A stretch of 64,000 bases of DNA, from assembly GCF_900119315.1 (NCBI RefSeq), contig NZ_LT827010.1, forward strand, positions 696,501 through 760,500, read 5' to 3'. Under the pieces are notes generated by a model. The model saw only the letters and a program-made list of their open reading frames with translations, was not told the DNA's origin and searched no databases. Position numbers and translations under genes: made by a program. This DNA comes from Actinoplanes sp. SE50/110 (lineage in GTDB: Bacteria; Actinomycetota; Actinomycetes; Mycobacteriales; Micromonosporaceae). Shown here piece by piece: positions 1 to 7,685 of the stretch. Within the stretch, counting starts at the first letter, position 1, and each line of letters begins with the position of its first letter.

Positions 1-691
1 CGGAATCGGCAAGGCGACCGCCGGCATGCTGGCCGGCGAGGGCTACGACGTGATCATCGTGGGCCGGCGACCCGAGGTGCTCGCCGACGCGGTGAAGTGG
101 ATCGGCCCGCAGGCCTCCGCGGTCACCGCCGACGCCGCCGACCCGGCGCAGGTCCCCCGGATCGTCGAGGCGGTCGCCGGTCGGGCGGTGGACGTCCTGG
201 TCAACAATGCCGGCGCGTTCATCGGCGGCGACGACAGCACGCTGGACGGCGTGGCCGCACGCTGGCGGGCCAACCTCGACTCCAACGTGCTCACCGCGGT
301 GCTGACGACCACCGCGCTGCTGCCACTGCTCCGCCGGCCGGGCGGCAAGATCATCCTGACCAGCTCGATCGCGGCCCAGCGCGGGGGCGGGGGGCCGTAT
401 TCCGCGGCGAAATCCGCCCTGCACGGCTACGCACTGGACCTGGCGGTGAACCTGGGCGGGGAGGGCATCACAGCCAACGTGATCTCGCCCGGATACATCA
501 CCGACAGCGAGTTCTTCGACGGCCGGATGACGCCGGAGGGGCACGCCAAGCGGGTCGACTCCGCACTGGTCAAGCGCGCCGGTGAGCCGCAGGAGATCGC
601 CGAGGCGGTGCGGTGGCTGGTCGGGCCGGGCGGCGGTTTCGTGACCGGTCAGATCGTCAACGTCAACGGCGGGACGGTCCTCGGCCGCTGA
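1..691 (+). CDS. SDR-family oxidoreductase, 5' end outside window
   Basis: Short-chain dehydrogenase/reductase, expected to be a cytosolic NAD(P)H-dependent oxidoreductase with a Rossmann fold. The reading frame is open from base 2 and its first residues, GIGKATAG, are the end of the TGxxxGIG cofactor motif, so only a few N-terminal codons are missing. The NNAG motif (LVNNAGAF) and the catalytic Ser plus YSAAK tetrad (TSSIAAQ...YSAAKSA) are present, and the C-terminus (GQIVNVNGG) is the usual SDR ending. Substrate cannot be predicted. An internal ATG at 26 would omit the glycine motif and is not the true start. Confidence 0.9.
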   Translation, partial: GIGKATAGMLAGEGYDVIIVGRRPEVLADAVKWIGPQASAVTADAADPAQVPRIVEAVAGRAVDVLVNNAGAFIGGDDSTLDGVAARWRANLDSNVLTAVLTTTALLPLLRRPGGKIILTSSIAAQRGGGGPYSAAKSALHGYALDLAVNLGGEGITANVISPGYITDSEFFDGRMTPEGHAKRVDSALVKRAGEPQEIAEAVRWLVGPGGGFVTGQIVNVNGGTVLGR

Positions 692-789
692 TCCGGCCGC
701 TGTCGGGCCGGGTCGGCGTGCACCGGTCGGCCGCTGAGCGGGTGCCCCGGTGGCCGGGACGGCCGGCCACCGAAGCGGCGCCCGGCTGG

Positions 790-1188
790 TCATTGGCTGC
801 CTCCGGTGAATCGGCCCTCATCGGGACGGTTCGGCCGGAAGCGCAGACCGGACCAGCGGTCGTCGATCGCCACCTGGCCGCACGGCCGCATGTCGAAATC
901 GGCCACGATCGGCCACAGCGTGTCGCGATTGATGTCCGCCTTGTTGCCCTTCGGATAGGCGATCCAGAAGGCACTCGGCTTGTCCAGGTCGGCCCGGTGC
1001 TCGGTGAGCTGGGCGCGCACCGAGGCGGCATCCTCGGCGAACAGCACAGCGGTGCCGGCGGCGGCCAGCGATCCGGTCTCGCGCACACCCTCCGGCATCG
1101 GTGTGAGCAGCGGCAGGCGTGCCGGCTGGCTGAGCCAGACGGTGGAATTCGGCTTGATCAACAGCTTCTCGGCGATCGTTTTGCTCAT
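790..1188 (-). CDS. DUF3052-like small protein
   Basis: A 132-aa cytosolic protein starting MSKTIAEKLLIKP. The pattern 'KPN-hydrophobic strand ... DKPSAFWIAYPKGNKADINRDTLWPIV' resembles DUF3052-type proteins of actinobacteria, whose function is unknown. The frame stays open to 1251, but the MSKT start at 1188 begins the family-like sequence. It is a single gene facing the RecQ gene. No catalytic residues can be named. Confidence 0.75.
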   Translation of the reverse strand: MSKTIAEKLLIKPNSTVWLSQPARLPLLTPMPEGVRETGSLAAAGTAVLFAEDAASVRAQLTEHRADLDKPSAFWIAYPKGNKADINRDTLWPIVADFDMRPCGQVAIDDRWSGLRFRPNRPDEGRFTGGSQ

Positions 1189-1418
1189 GCCCTGAGACTT
1201 CCATTCAGCAGTGGGTCCGGGTCGGATTTGCGGTCGATGCCAGCCGGTCACCCGGCCGCCGGCGCGGCGGTGACCGGGCCGGGTGCGGCGTTCCGCCCGG
1301 GCGGAACCGTCGACTCGCTGCCGTCATGGCTCGCATCGCTTCCTCCCCGTCGCGAGAAGTTCGGATGCCCAGCAGCTTGGCCCGGCGCGGCGACCGCCGC
1401 ACGACTTTCTCCTCGTTC

Positions 1419-1444
1419 TGTGGATAACCCCGGACTGTGGATAA
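1419..1444 (-). promoter_or_regulatory. Two perfect DnaA boxes upstream of the RecQ gene
   Basis: TGTGGATAA occurs at 1419-1427 and 1436-1444, i.e. two head-to-tail TTATCCACA DnaA boxes on the minus strand spaced 17 bp, ending 37 bp before the helicase start. A third box, TTGTCCACA, lies inside the helicase gene at 3325-3333. Such AT-containing 9-mers are rare by chance in this DNA. DnaA-dependent control of the helicase is inference. Confidence 0.6.
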
Positions 1445-1481
1445 CTCCGGTTCTGTCGGTGGCGGCTGATAGACATGCCGG

Positions 1482-3626
1482 GTGACCGAGACGACGCGGA
1501 TGACAGCCGATGCGGCCGAGCGGGCGAGTGTGCGGGAGCGCGCCGAGCAGGTGCTGCGCCGGCTCGCCGGAGAGCACGCGAGACTGCGAGAGGATCAGTG
1601 GCGTGCCATCGAGGCGCTCACCGTCGACCGGCGCCGGGTGCTGTGCGTGCAGCGCACCGGGTGGGGCAAGTCGGCGGTCTATTTCGTGGCCACCGCCCTG
1701 CTGCGGGCCGGCGGTTCGGCCGGCCCCACGGTGATCGTGTCCCCGCTGCTCGCGCTCATGCGCAACCAGGTCGACGCGGCTGCCCGGGCCGGCATCCGGG
1801 CTCGCACCATCAACTCGGCCAACCTCGACGAGTGGTCCGAGATCGAGCAGGAGATCCGGGCCGGCACGGTCGACGTGCTGCTGATCAGCCCCGAGCGGCT
1901 GAACAATCCCGACTTCCGCGACAACGTGCTGCCCGGCCTCGCCCACAGCACCGGGCTGCTCGTGGTCGACGAGGCGCACTGCGTCTCCGACTGGGGTCAC
2001 GACTTCCGGCCCGACTATCGCCGTCTGCGCACCTTCCTGGCCGGCCTGCCCGGCCGCACCCCGGTGCTGGCCACCACGGCCACCGCGAATGCCCGGGTCA
2101 CCGCCGACGTCGCCGACCAGCTCGGCGACGCGCTGGTGCTCCGCGGGCCGCTCGACCGGGATTCGCTGCGCCTCGCGGTGCTGCGGCTGCCCGAGCCGGC
2201 ACACCGGTTGGCCTGGCTCGCCGACCATTTGGAGCGCCTGCCCGGCTCCGGCATCGTCTACACGCTCACCGTCGCGGCCGCCACCGAGACCGCCGACTTC
2301 CTGCGGTCCCGAAATTTTCCGGTCGCTTCGTACACGGGCCAGGTCGACGACGCCGAGCGCCGCGCCGCCGAGCAGGACCTGCTGGACAACAAGATCAAGG
2401 CGTTGGTGGCGACGTCCGCGCTCGGCATGGGTTTCGACAAGCCCGACCTCGGCTTCGTCGTTCACCTCGGCGCGCCGAATTCCCCGATCGCGTATTACCA
2501 GCAGGTCGGTCGCGCCGGCCGGGCCGTCGAGCACGCCGAGGTGGTGCTGCTGCCCGGCCCGGAGGATGCGGCGATCTGGCGATATTTCGCCTCGCTGGCC
2601 TTCCCGCCGGAGGATCAGGTGCGTTCGGTGCTGGCCCAGCTCTCCGCCGACCGGCCGATGTCCACGCAGGCCCTGGAGCCCCTGGTCGATCTGCGGCGCA
2701 ACCGCCTGGAGCTGATGCTCAAGGTGCTGGACGTCGACGGGGCGGTCCGCCGCACACGTGGCGGCTGGCTCGCCACCGGCGAGCCGTGGACCTACGACAC
2801 CGCCCGGTTGCGGCGCGTCGCCGAGGCGCGCTCCGCCGAGCAACAAACCATGCTCGAGTACGCCGTGACCCCCACCTGCCGGATGGAATTCCTCCGCAGA
2901 TGCCTCGACGACCCGGAGGCCACACCGTGCGGCCGGTGTGACAACTGTGCCGAGCCGCTCTTCGGCCCGGACGTGTCGGCCGGCTCGCTGGCCGCCGCCG
3001 AGGCGTTCCTCGGCCGTCCCGGGGTGGAGGTCGCGCCGAAGAAGATGTGGCCCACCGGCATGACCGCGGTCGGCATCTCGCTGAAGGGCAAGATCGGGCC
3101 GGCCGAGCAGGTCGAGCCGGGCCGGGCCGTCGGCCGCCTCTCCGATCTCGGCTGGGGCGCCCGCCTACGCGGCGTGGTCGGCCCCGAGTCCCCGGACGCA
3201 CCGATCCCGGCCGAGCTCGCCGCCGCGGTCGTCGAGGTCCTCAAAGCGTGGGCGCGCGGCGATGACGCCTGGGCCCAGCGCCCGGTCGGCGTCGTGGCGG
3301 TCGGCTCACGACGTCATCCACAACTTGTCCACAGCCTCGCCGAGCACATCGCAACGGTCGGCCGCCTACCGTTGCTCGGCGTCCTCACCTCAGCCGGTTC
3401 CGGAGAGGAGACGTTCCGCGGCAACAGCGCCCAGCGCGTCCGCGCCCTGCACAACGCCTTCACCGTTCCACCCGAGGTCGCCGCCGGCCTCACCGTTCAC
3501 CAGGGCCCGCTGCTGCTGGTCGACGACCTGGTCGACTCGGGCTGGACGATGGCCCTGGCCGGCCGCACCCTACGCCAGTCCGGCGCCCACTCCGTCCTTC
3601 CGCTGGCCCTGGCCGTCGCCAGCTGA
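1482..3626 (+). CDS. RecQ-family ATP-dependent DNA helicase with phosphoribosyltransferase-like C-terminus
   Basis: A 714-aa superfamily 2 helicase (GTG start; ATG at 1500 is an alternative). Motif I is QRTGWGKS near residue 58, motif II is VVDEAHCVSDWGHDF, motif III is ATTATA, and the motif VI region reads QQVGRAGRA. A four-Cys zinc-binding site of RecQ type follows (CRMEFLRRC...CGRCDNC). The last about 130 residues are not HRDC; they end with LLLVDDLVDSGWT, the PRPP-binding loop pattern of type I phosphoribosyltransferases such as ComF. It should unwind 3'-5' in recombination or repair. The tail's role is unknown. Two DnaA boxes lie upstream. Confidence 0.93.
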   Translation: MTETTRMTADAAERASVRERAEQVLRRLAGEHARLREDQWRAIEALTVDRRRVLCVQRTGWGKSAVYFVATALLRAGGSAGPTVIVSPLLALMRNQVDAAARAGIRARTINSANLDEWSEIEQEIRAGTVDVLLISPERLNNPDFRDNVLPGLAHSTGLLVVDEAHCVSDWGHDFRPDYRRLRTFLAGLPGRTPVLATTATANARVTADVADQLGDALVLRGPLDRDSLRLAVLRLPEPAHRLAWLADHLERLPGSGIVYTLTVAAATETADFLRSRNFPVASYTGQVDDAERRAAEQDLLDNKIKALVATSALGMGFDKPDLGFVVHLGAPNSPIAYYQQVGRAGRAVEHAEVVLLPGPEDAAIWRYFASLAFPPEDQVRSVLAQLSADRPMSTQALEPLVDLRRNRLELMLKVLDVDGAVRRTRGGWLATGEPWTYDTARLRRVAEARSAEQQTMLEYAVTPTCRMEFLRRCLDDPEATPCGRCDNCAEPLFGPDVSAGSLAAAEAFLGRPGVEVAPKKMWPTGMTAVGISLKGKIGPAEQVEPGRAVGRLSDLGWGARLRGVVGPESPDAPIPAELAAAVVEVLKAWARGDDAWAQRPVGVVAVGSRRHPQLVHSLAEHIATVGRLPLLGVLTSAGSGEETFRGNSAQRVRALHNAFTVPPEVAAGLTVHQGPLLLVDDLVDSGWTMALAGRTLRQSGAHSVLPLALAVAS

Positions 3627-4059
3627 CCACCGCCCGGCCTACCTCGTCGGTCGGGTGGGCCTTGTTGCTTCTGCTGCGGGCCTGCCTTGTCTGGCGGGTG
3701 CGACCTGGTCGCTTCTGCCGCCGGGTCCGCTTCGGCGGGCGGGCGGACTCGGTCACTTCTGCGGCCTGACCCGCTTCGACTGGCGCGGGGAGGCTCGCTC
3801 TCCGACGGTGGGATGGTGCGTTATCCGGCGGTGAGCGAGGTTCGCTGCTCGGCGATGATGGGCGCGCTGTTCGGCGGTGGATGGAGTCCGCTGTCCGGCG
3901 GTGGATGGGCGCGTCGTCCGGCGTTGGATGGCGCGTCGTCTGTCGGTGGATGGGGCGCGCTGTCCGGCGGTGGATGGGGCGCGCTGTCCGGTGGTGGATG
4001 AGGCGCTCTGTCCGGTGGTGGGTGGCTGGGCCTATGGCAGCGGGGTGGGTGGCTGCGGA
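3627..4059. repeat. Intergenic minisatellite, 21-24 bp units
   Basis: This 433-bp gap between the convergent helicase and acetyltransferase genes has no convincing gene. From about 3864 to 4028 it holds seven degenerate head-to-tail units of the form CGCTGTCCGGCGGTGGATGG plus 2-4 bases. The upstream half (3650-3800) has looser GCTTCTGC/GGCGGGCG repetition. Confidence 0.75.
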
Positions 4060-4515
4060 TCAGGAGCGGCCCAGGATGGCGTTGCGGGTCGGGCGGCGGT
4101 CGATTTCCATGAAGCGGCCGGGGCCTTCCAACGGGGTGAAGCCGGAGCGGCGGTAGACCTCGTGGGCGTCGCGGGTGGCGAGCAGCAGGCGGAGGATGCC
4201 GCGGGCGGTCATGTCCTCGACGATGGTGTCGACCAGCCAGACGCCCAGACCGTGGCCGCGGTGCGACTCGGCGATGAAGACGTCGCAGACCCAGGCGAAG
4301 GTGGCGCCGTCGGTGACCACACGGGCGAAACCGACCTGCTCGCCATTGTGGAGGATGGAATAGGGCACGGAGCCGTCGATCGAGCGGGTGACCAGGTCGA
4401 GCGGGCGGCCGGTAGCCCAATAGGACTCCTCGGCCAGCCAGCGGTGTACGCGATCGATGTCGACCCGGCCTGCATCGTCGGTGAGGACGTAGCCGTCCTT
4501 CTCGCGGTCTTCCAC
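4060..4515 (-). CDS. GNAT-family N-acetyltransferase
   Basis: A 151-aa acetyltransferase. The GTG at 4515 is chosen because GAAGGAG lies 5-6 bases upstream; the frame extends further to 4590 but without family-like sequence. The acetyl-CoA binding region reads FIAESHRGHGLGVWLVDTI (motif A, R/Q-x-x-G-x-G/A), followed by the LLLATRDAHEVYRRSGF motif B with the usual 'Y-x-x-x-GF' end. Substrate unknown. It sits between two repeat arrays. Confidence 0.88.
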   Translation of the reverse strand: MEDREKDGYVLTDDAGRVDIDRVHRWLAEESYWATGRPLDLVTRSIDGSVPYSILHNGEQVGFARVVTDGATFAWVCDVFIAESHRGHGLGVWLVDTIVEDMTARGILRLLLATRDAHEVYRRSGFTPLEGPGRFMEIDRRPTRNAILGRS

Positions 4516-4590
4516 GGTTGCTCCTTCAGCGATTCCGAACTTGCTGCATGGTGCCATGCGGTTCGGGCGGCTGCGCCAACGCTTTCCCAC

Positions 4591-4976
4591 CGCCTGGCGA
4601 AGCGCAGGTCACAGCACCGCCACCCAGCTCCGGTTGATGCCTGGGACAAGACCGAGCACGGTTCCTCCGCGCGGCGCGGTGGTGGGACGCGTCGCGCGGG
4701 GCGGCGGCGCGGTGGTAGGACGCGTCGCGCGGGGGCGGCGGCGCGGTGGTGAGACGCGTCGCGCGGGGCGGCGCGTTGGTGGGACGCGTCGCGCGGGGGC
4801 AGCGCGTTGGTGGGACGCGTCGCGCGGGGGCAGCGCGTTGGTGGGACGCGTCGGGCGGCGGTGTGGGCAAGGGGGCAGCGTGGGTGGCTGGCGTGGTCGT
4901 GGGGGAGGGGCGGCGCGATGGCGGGACGCGTCGCGCGGTGGTGTCGGCAGTGGGGCAGCGCGGGTGGCTGGCGTGG
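4591..4976. repeat. Minisatellite built on a GACGCGTC palindrome
   Basis: About six units of 30-34 bp run from 4669 to 4862, each containing GGTGGTGGGACGCGTCGCGC; copies of GACGCG start at 4686, 4719, 4753, 4783, 4814 and 4845. GACGCGTC is self-complementary. A second, roughly 80-bp duplication follows (GGGTGGCTGGCGTGGTC near 4880 and again near 4960). The array abuts the stop codon of the nucleotidyltransferase gene. No gene is supported here. Confidence 0.8.
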
Positions 4977-5927
4977 TCATGGGGCAGGGGCGGCGGTCAG
5001 GTGGGGGAGGGCGGTGGCGAGCCGGGTCAGCCAGGGCGCCGGGCCGCCGGGTAGCGGGCCGTCGATGGTCCAGCCGGCCAGGGCGGTCGGTGATAAGGGC
5101 TGGGGCAGCGCCAGCCGCTGCAGGCGGGGCCGCAGGCGGATCTGGGGGAGTTCGGCCAGCAGGACGGCGTCGTACAGGTCTTTGGCGGCGGACCGGCCCT
5201 CCGACTGCTGGTCGGCGGCCAGCCAGTGGAGTTTCCAGGCCAGGGAGAGCTCCCGGCCGGCGGTGAGGACGGCGATCGGCGGGGCGGCGACCCGCGGCAC
5301 GGCGGTCAGGACGGGTGGGGTGGGGAGTGGTTCGTCGTACGACAAATCGATCTGCATGTGACCGGGAAGGCCGGCGGGGGTGGTCCACGGGATGCGGAGC
5401 CGGGCTCGGCCGTTCTCGCTGGTGGTGGTGTATTCGTCCGGTTCGCTGTAGTCCCAGCTGAGGTTCTCGGTGGCGGCGTCGAGGTCGAGCAGGACGCCGT
5501 CGGGGGTGCGGGGATGCCCGGTGAGCAGGTCGATCAGGAACTGGTGGGCGAAGTCGAACGGCTCGGACACGTCGAGGCTGGTCATCCAGTGCAGGCCCTC
5601 CGGTGGGAGGACGGGGCGCAGGCCGCCGGTCTCGAACTCCTCGAAGGTCCAGATCTCGTTGCGGGCGCCGCCGTGGACGGCCTCCGGCCAATGCTGGGAC
5701 GGGCCGAGGTGGGGGACGAACGGCCACGGCTCGCGGGTGTCGACGCCGACGATCGGGCTGGGGAGCAGAATCAGGTCGAGGTCGCCGGGTGGGCGGGCGG
5801 CGTCGCCGACCCAGGCCGGCATCGCCATGCTGCCGCGCAGGACCACCGTCTCGGCCCACTCGGAGCCGGCGATCAGCGTCACGACATGATCGAGAGCGGA
5901 TCGGTGTGCCACCTGCCATTCCGTCAC
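4977..5927 (-). CDS. AbiEii-like nucleotidyltransferase domain protein
   Basis: A 316-aa protein. The N-terminal part has an NTase core (LRGSMAMPAWVGDAARPPGDLDLIL), matching the 'GG-x-A ... R-x-T-x-D-x-D' pattern of AbiEii/AbiGii toxins and related polymerase-beta-fold NTases. A second family mark lies near residue 245 (AWKLHWLAADQQSEGRSAAKDLYD). No partner like AbiEi is adjacent: the neighbours are a repeat array and, divergently, csoR. It could be a defence or toxin-type NTase or an enzyme of unknown role; the sequence does not decide. Confidence 0.75.
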   Translation of the reverse strand: MTEWQVAHRSALDHVVTLIAGSEWAETVVLRGSMAMPAWVGDAARPPGDLDLILLPSPIVGVDTREPWPFVPHLGPSQHWPEAVHGGARNEIWTFEEFETGGLRPVLPPEGLHWMTSLDVSEPFDFAHQFLIDLLTGHPRTPDGVLLDLDAATENLSWDYSEPDEYTTTSENGRARLRIPWTTPAGLPGHMQIDLSYDEPLPTPPVLTAVPRVAAPPIAVLTAGRELSLAWKLHWLAADQQSEGRSAAKDLYDAVLLAELPQIRLRPRLQRLALPQPLSPTALAGWTIDGPLPGGPAPWLTRLATALPHLTAAPAP

Positions 5928-5986
5928 GGCGGCAATCTAACGGTCGGGTACGACAATGTCCGGCGAACGGTACGCAAGTCCCGCGG

Positions 5987-6006
5987 ATACCGGCGGGGGG
6001 TATGCT
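5987..6006 (+). promoter_or_regulatory. CsoR-type operator overlapping a leaderless -10
   Basis: ATACC (5987-5991), a 7-bp GGCGGGG spacer and GGTAT (5999-6003) form an inverted repeat of the kind bound by CsoR copper repressors. The right arm overlaps TATGCT (6001-6006), a good -10 element, with the csoR ATG at 6013, where the transcript would begin. The mRNA is therefore probably leaderless and autorepressed. No clear -35 is seen. Confidence 0.7.
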
Positions 6007-6012
6007 AGGGGC

Positions 6013-6318
6013 ATGTCGGAGGAGGCGAACACGGGGCACGGTCCGCACGGCTACTCGGGGGACAAGGCTGCCCTGCTCGGGCGGCTGCGGCGGATCGAGG
6101 GCCAGATCCGCGGGCTGCAGCGGATGGTGGACGAGGACACGTACTGCATCGATGTCCTGACCCAGATCTCCGCGGCGAAGAGTGCGCTGCAGGCGGTCGC
6201 GGTCGGGCTGCTGGAGGATCATCTGGCCCACTGCGTGGTGGATGCGGCACGCGCCGGGGACCCGTCCGACAAGGTCAAAGAAGCGTCGAACGCGATCGCC
6301 CGACTGATCAAATCCTGA
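6013..6318 (+). CDS. csoR: Copper-sensing transcriptional repressor CsoR
   Basis: A 101-aa all-helical repressor of the CsoR/RcnR family. It binds operator DNA as an oligomer and is released by Cu(I). The copper ligand set is visible: Cys45 (TYCIDV), His70 and Cys74 (DHLAHC, H-x3-C), the C-H-C signature of true copper sensors. The helix RLRRIEGQIRGLQRMV is the family core. The ATG at 6013 is chosen over the in-frame 5956 start because the operator and -10 lie between them. copZ and a secreted His-rich protein follow, making a copper-response operon without copA in this window. Confidence 0.94.
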   Translation: MSEEANTGHGPHGYSGDKAALLGRLRRIEGQIRGLQRMVDEDTYCIDVLTQISAAKSALQAVAVGLLEDHLAHCVVDAARAGDPSDKVKEASNAIARLIKS

Positions 6319-6379
6319 CGGAACCCGAGCGGGTCGTCGAGCGACTAACCATGTGCAACGGTAGTGAAAGGCGTTCAAG

Positions 6380-6592
6380 ATGGCTGTCACCAGCACCTAC
6401 ACCGTCCAGGGCATGACCTGCTCGCACTGCGTCAACGCGGTGACCGAGGAGATCTCGGCGCTTCCGGGGGTGGCCGAGGTGAGCGTGGACCTGGCTTCCG
6501 GCGGTGTCACGGTGACCAGCGAGGCGCCGCTCACCGACGACGCGGTCCGCGCGGCGGTCGACGAGGCCGGCTACCAGCTCGCGGATGCCTGA
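6380..6592 (+). CDS. copZ: Copper chaperone CopZ (HMA domain)
   Basis: A 70-aa heavy-metal-associated domain protein with a beta-alpha-beta-beta-alpha-beta layout. The Cu(I)-binding MTCSHC motif is at residues 12-17 and GYQL is near the end, as in CopZ/Atx1 chaperones that pass copper to P-type ATPases. GAAAGG lies 10 bases upstream of the ATG. It follows csoR by 61 bp and its 3' end overlaps the next gene by 8 bp, so translation of the two is probably coupled. Confidence 0.93.
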   Translation: MAVTSTYTVQGMTCSHCVNAVTEEISALPGVAEVSVDLASGGVTVTSEAPLTDDAVRAAVDEAGYQLADA

Positions 6593-7685
6593 CCAGCCCG
6601 GCGCCGACGCCACGACCCACAGGGGCGAATTAGCCGGCGAAGGCAGGGCAGCCGACCCGACGCCCGCTGTCCCCGAACCGCAGAGTGCGATAAAGAAGCA
6701 GAAGTCCGTCAAGTCCGGCAGATGGTCACTCCCGGACACGACCGACGATGCCCTGCACCAGGACGACGAGCCGGAGCATCCCCCCAGCGGAAACACCTTC
6801 CGGCTCGCCGCCTTCGGCGCCCTGCTCATCGTCGTCCTGTTCGCCGGCTACGGCCTGGGCCGCCTCAACAACGGCACCGCCACCCCGGCCGCCGCCGGCC
6901 CCAGCCCCACCACCGGCATGGTCATGAACGAGAACATGCCGCACACCCACGGCACCACCGGCACCGGCGTCACCATGGCCGCGGCGCTCGGCGGCCTCTC
7001 CCTCAGCTCCGACGGACTCACCCTGCACCCGGCCGCCACCAGTTTCGACGCCGGTCACCGCGCGCGCCTCAGCTTCGTGATCGACGGTCCGGGCGGCGCC
7101 CCGGTCACGTCGTACGCGATCGTCCACGACAAACCGCTGCACCTGATCATCGTCCGCCGCGACCTGACCGGGTTCCAGCACCTGCATCCGACGATGGCCA
7201 CCGACGGCACCTGGTCGATCGATCTGACCCTGGACCGGCCCGGCGCCTACCGCATGATCACCGATTTCACCGCGCTGGCCGGCGGCCGACAGATCGCCAC
7301 CACACTCGGCACCGATCTCACCGTCGCCGGCGATTACGCGCCGCAGCCGCTCCCGCCGGCCGACCGTCGGACCACCACCGGTGGATTCACGGTCAGTTAC
7401 GAGGGCGCGCCGAACACCCAGGCCGTCCAACCCGTCCTGATCAGTGTGACCGGGGCCGACGGCCGCCCGGCGACCGTCGAGCCGTATCTGGGCGCTTTCG
7501 GTCATCTGGTCGTGCTGCGCCGCGGCGACGTCGCCTATCTGCACATCCACCCGGAGCTGCAGCCGGTCGACGGCAAGGTCAAGTTCTGGGTCACCGCGCC
7601 CGGCCCGGGCGACTACCGGATGTTCTTCGACTTCCAGGTCGCCGGGCAGGTGCACACCGCGGAGTGGACCCTAACCGTCGGCTAG
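6585..7685 (+). CDS. Membrane-anchored His-rich extracytoplasmic protein of the copper operon
   Basis: A 366-aa protein of unknown biochemical role. A charged cytoplasmic N-terminus of about 70 residues is followed by one membrane helix (LAAFGALLIVVLFAGYGLG) and a linker with Met/His residues (GMVMNENMPHTHG). Two similar beta-rich modules of about 110 residues then follow, ending in FQHLHP and YLHIHPE respectively. The His pairs and Met cluster on the outside of the membrane, plus overlap with copZ, suggest periplasm-side copper binding or sequestration; this is inference. It overlaps the following convergent gene by 15 bp. Confidence 0.8.
   Translation: MPDQPGADATTHRGELAGEGRAADPTPAVPEPQSAIKKQKSVKSGRWSLPDTTDDALHQDDEPEHPPSGNTFRLAAFGALLIVVLFAGYGLGRLNNGTATPAAAGPSPTTGMVMNENMPHTHGTTGTGVTMAAALGGLSLSSDGLTLHPAATSFDAGHRARLSFVIDGPGGAPVTSYAIVHDKPLHLIIVRRDLTGFQHLHPTMATDGTWSIDLTLDRPGAYRMITDFTALAGGRQIATTLGTDLTVAGDYAPQPLPPADRRTTTGGFTVSYEGAPNTQAVQPVLISVTGADGRPATVEPYLGAFGHLVVLRRGDVAYLHIHPELQPVDGKVKFWVTAPGPGDYRMFFDFQVAGQVHTAEWTLTVG

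Noticed and set aside
1248..2846. Long open frame opposite the RecQ gene
   Set aside because: It is the antisense shadow of a strongly conserved helicase; composition is typical of high-GC antisense frames and shows no family sequence.
5956..6012. Longer N-terminus for CsoR
   Set aside because: It would place the operator and -10 inside the coding region; family members start near the 6013 ATG.
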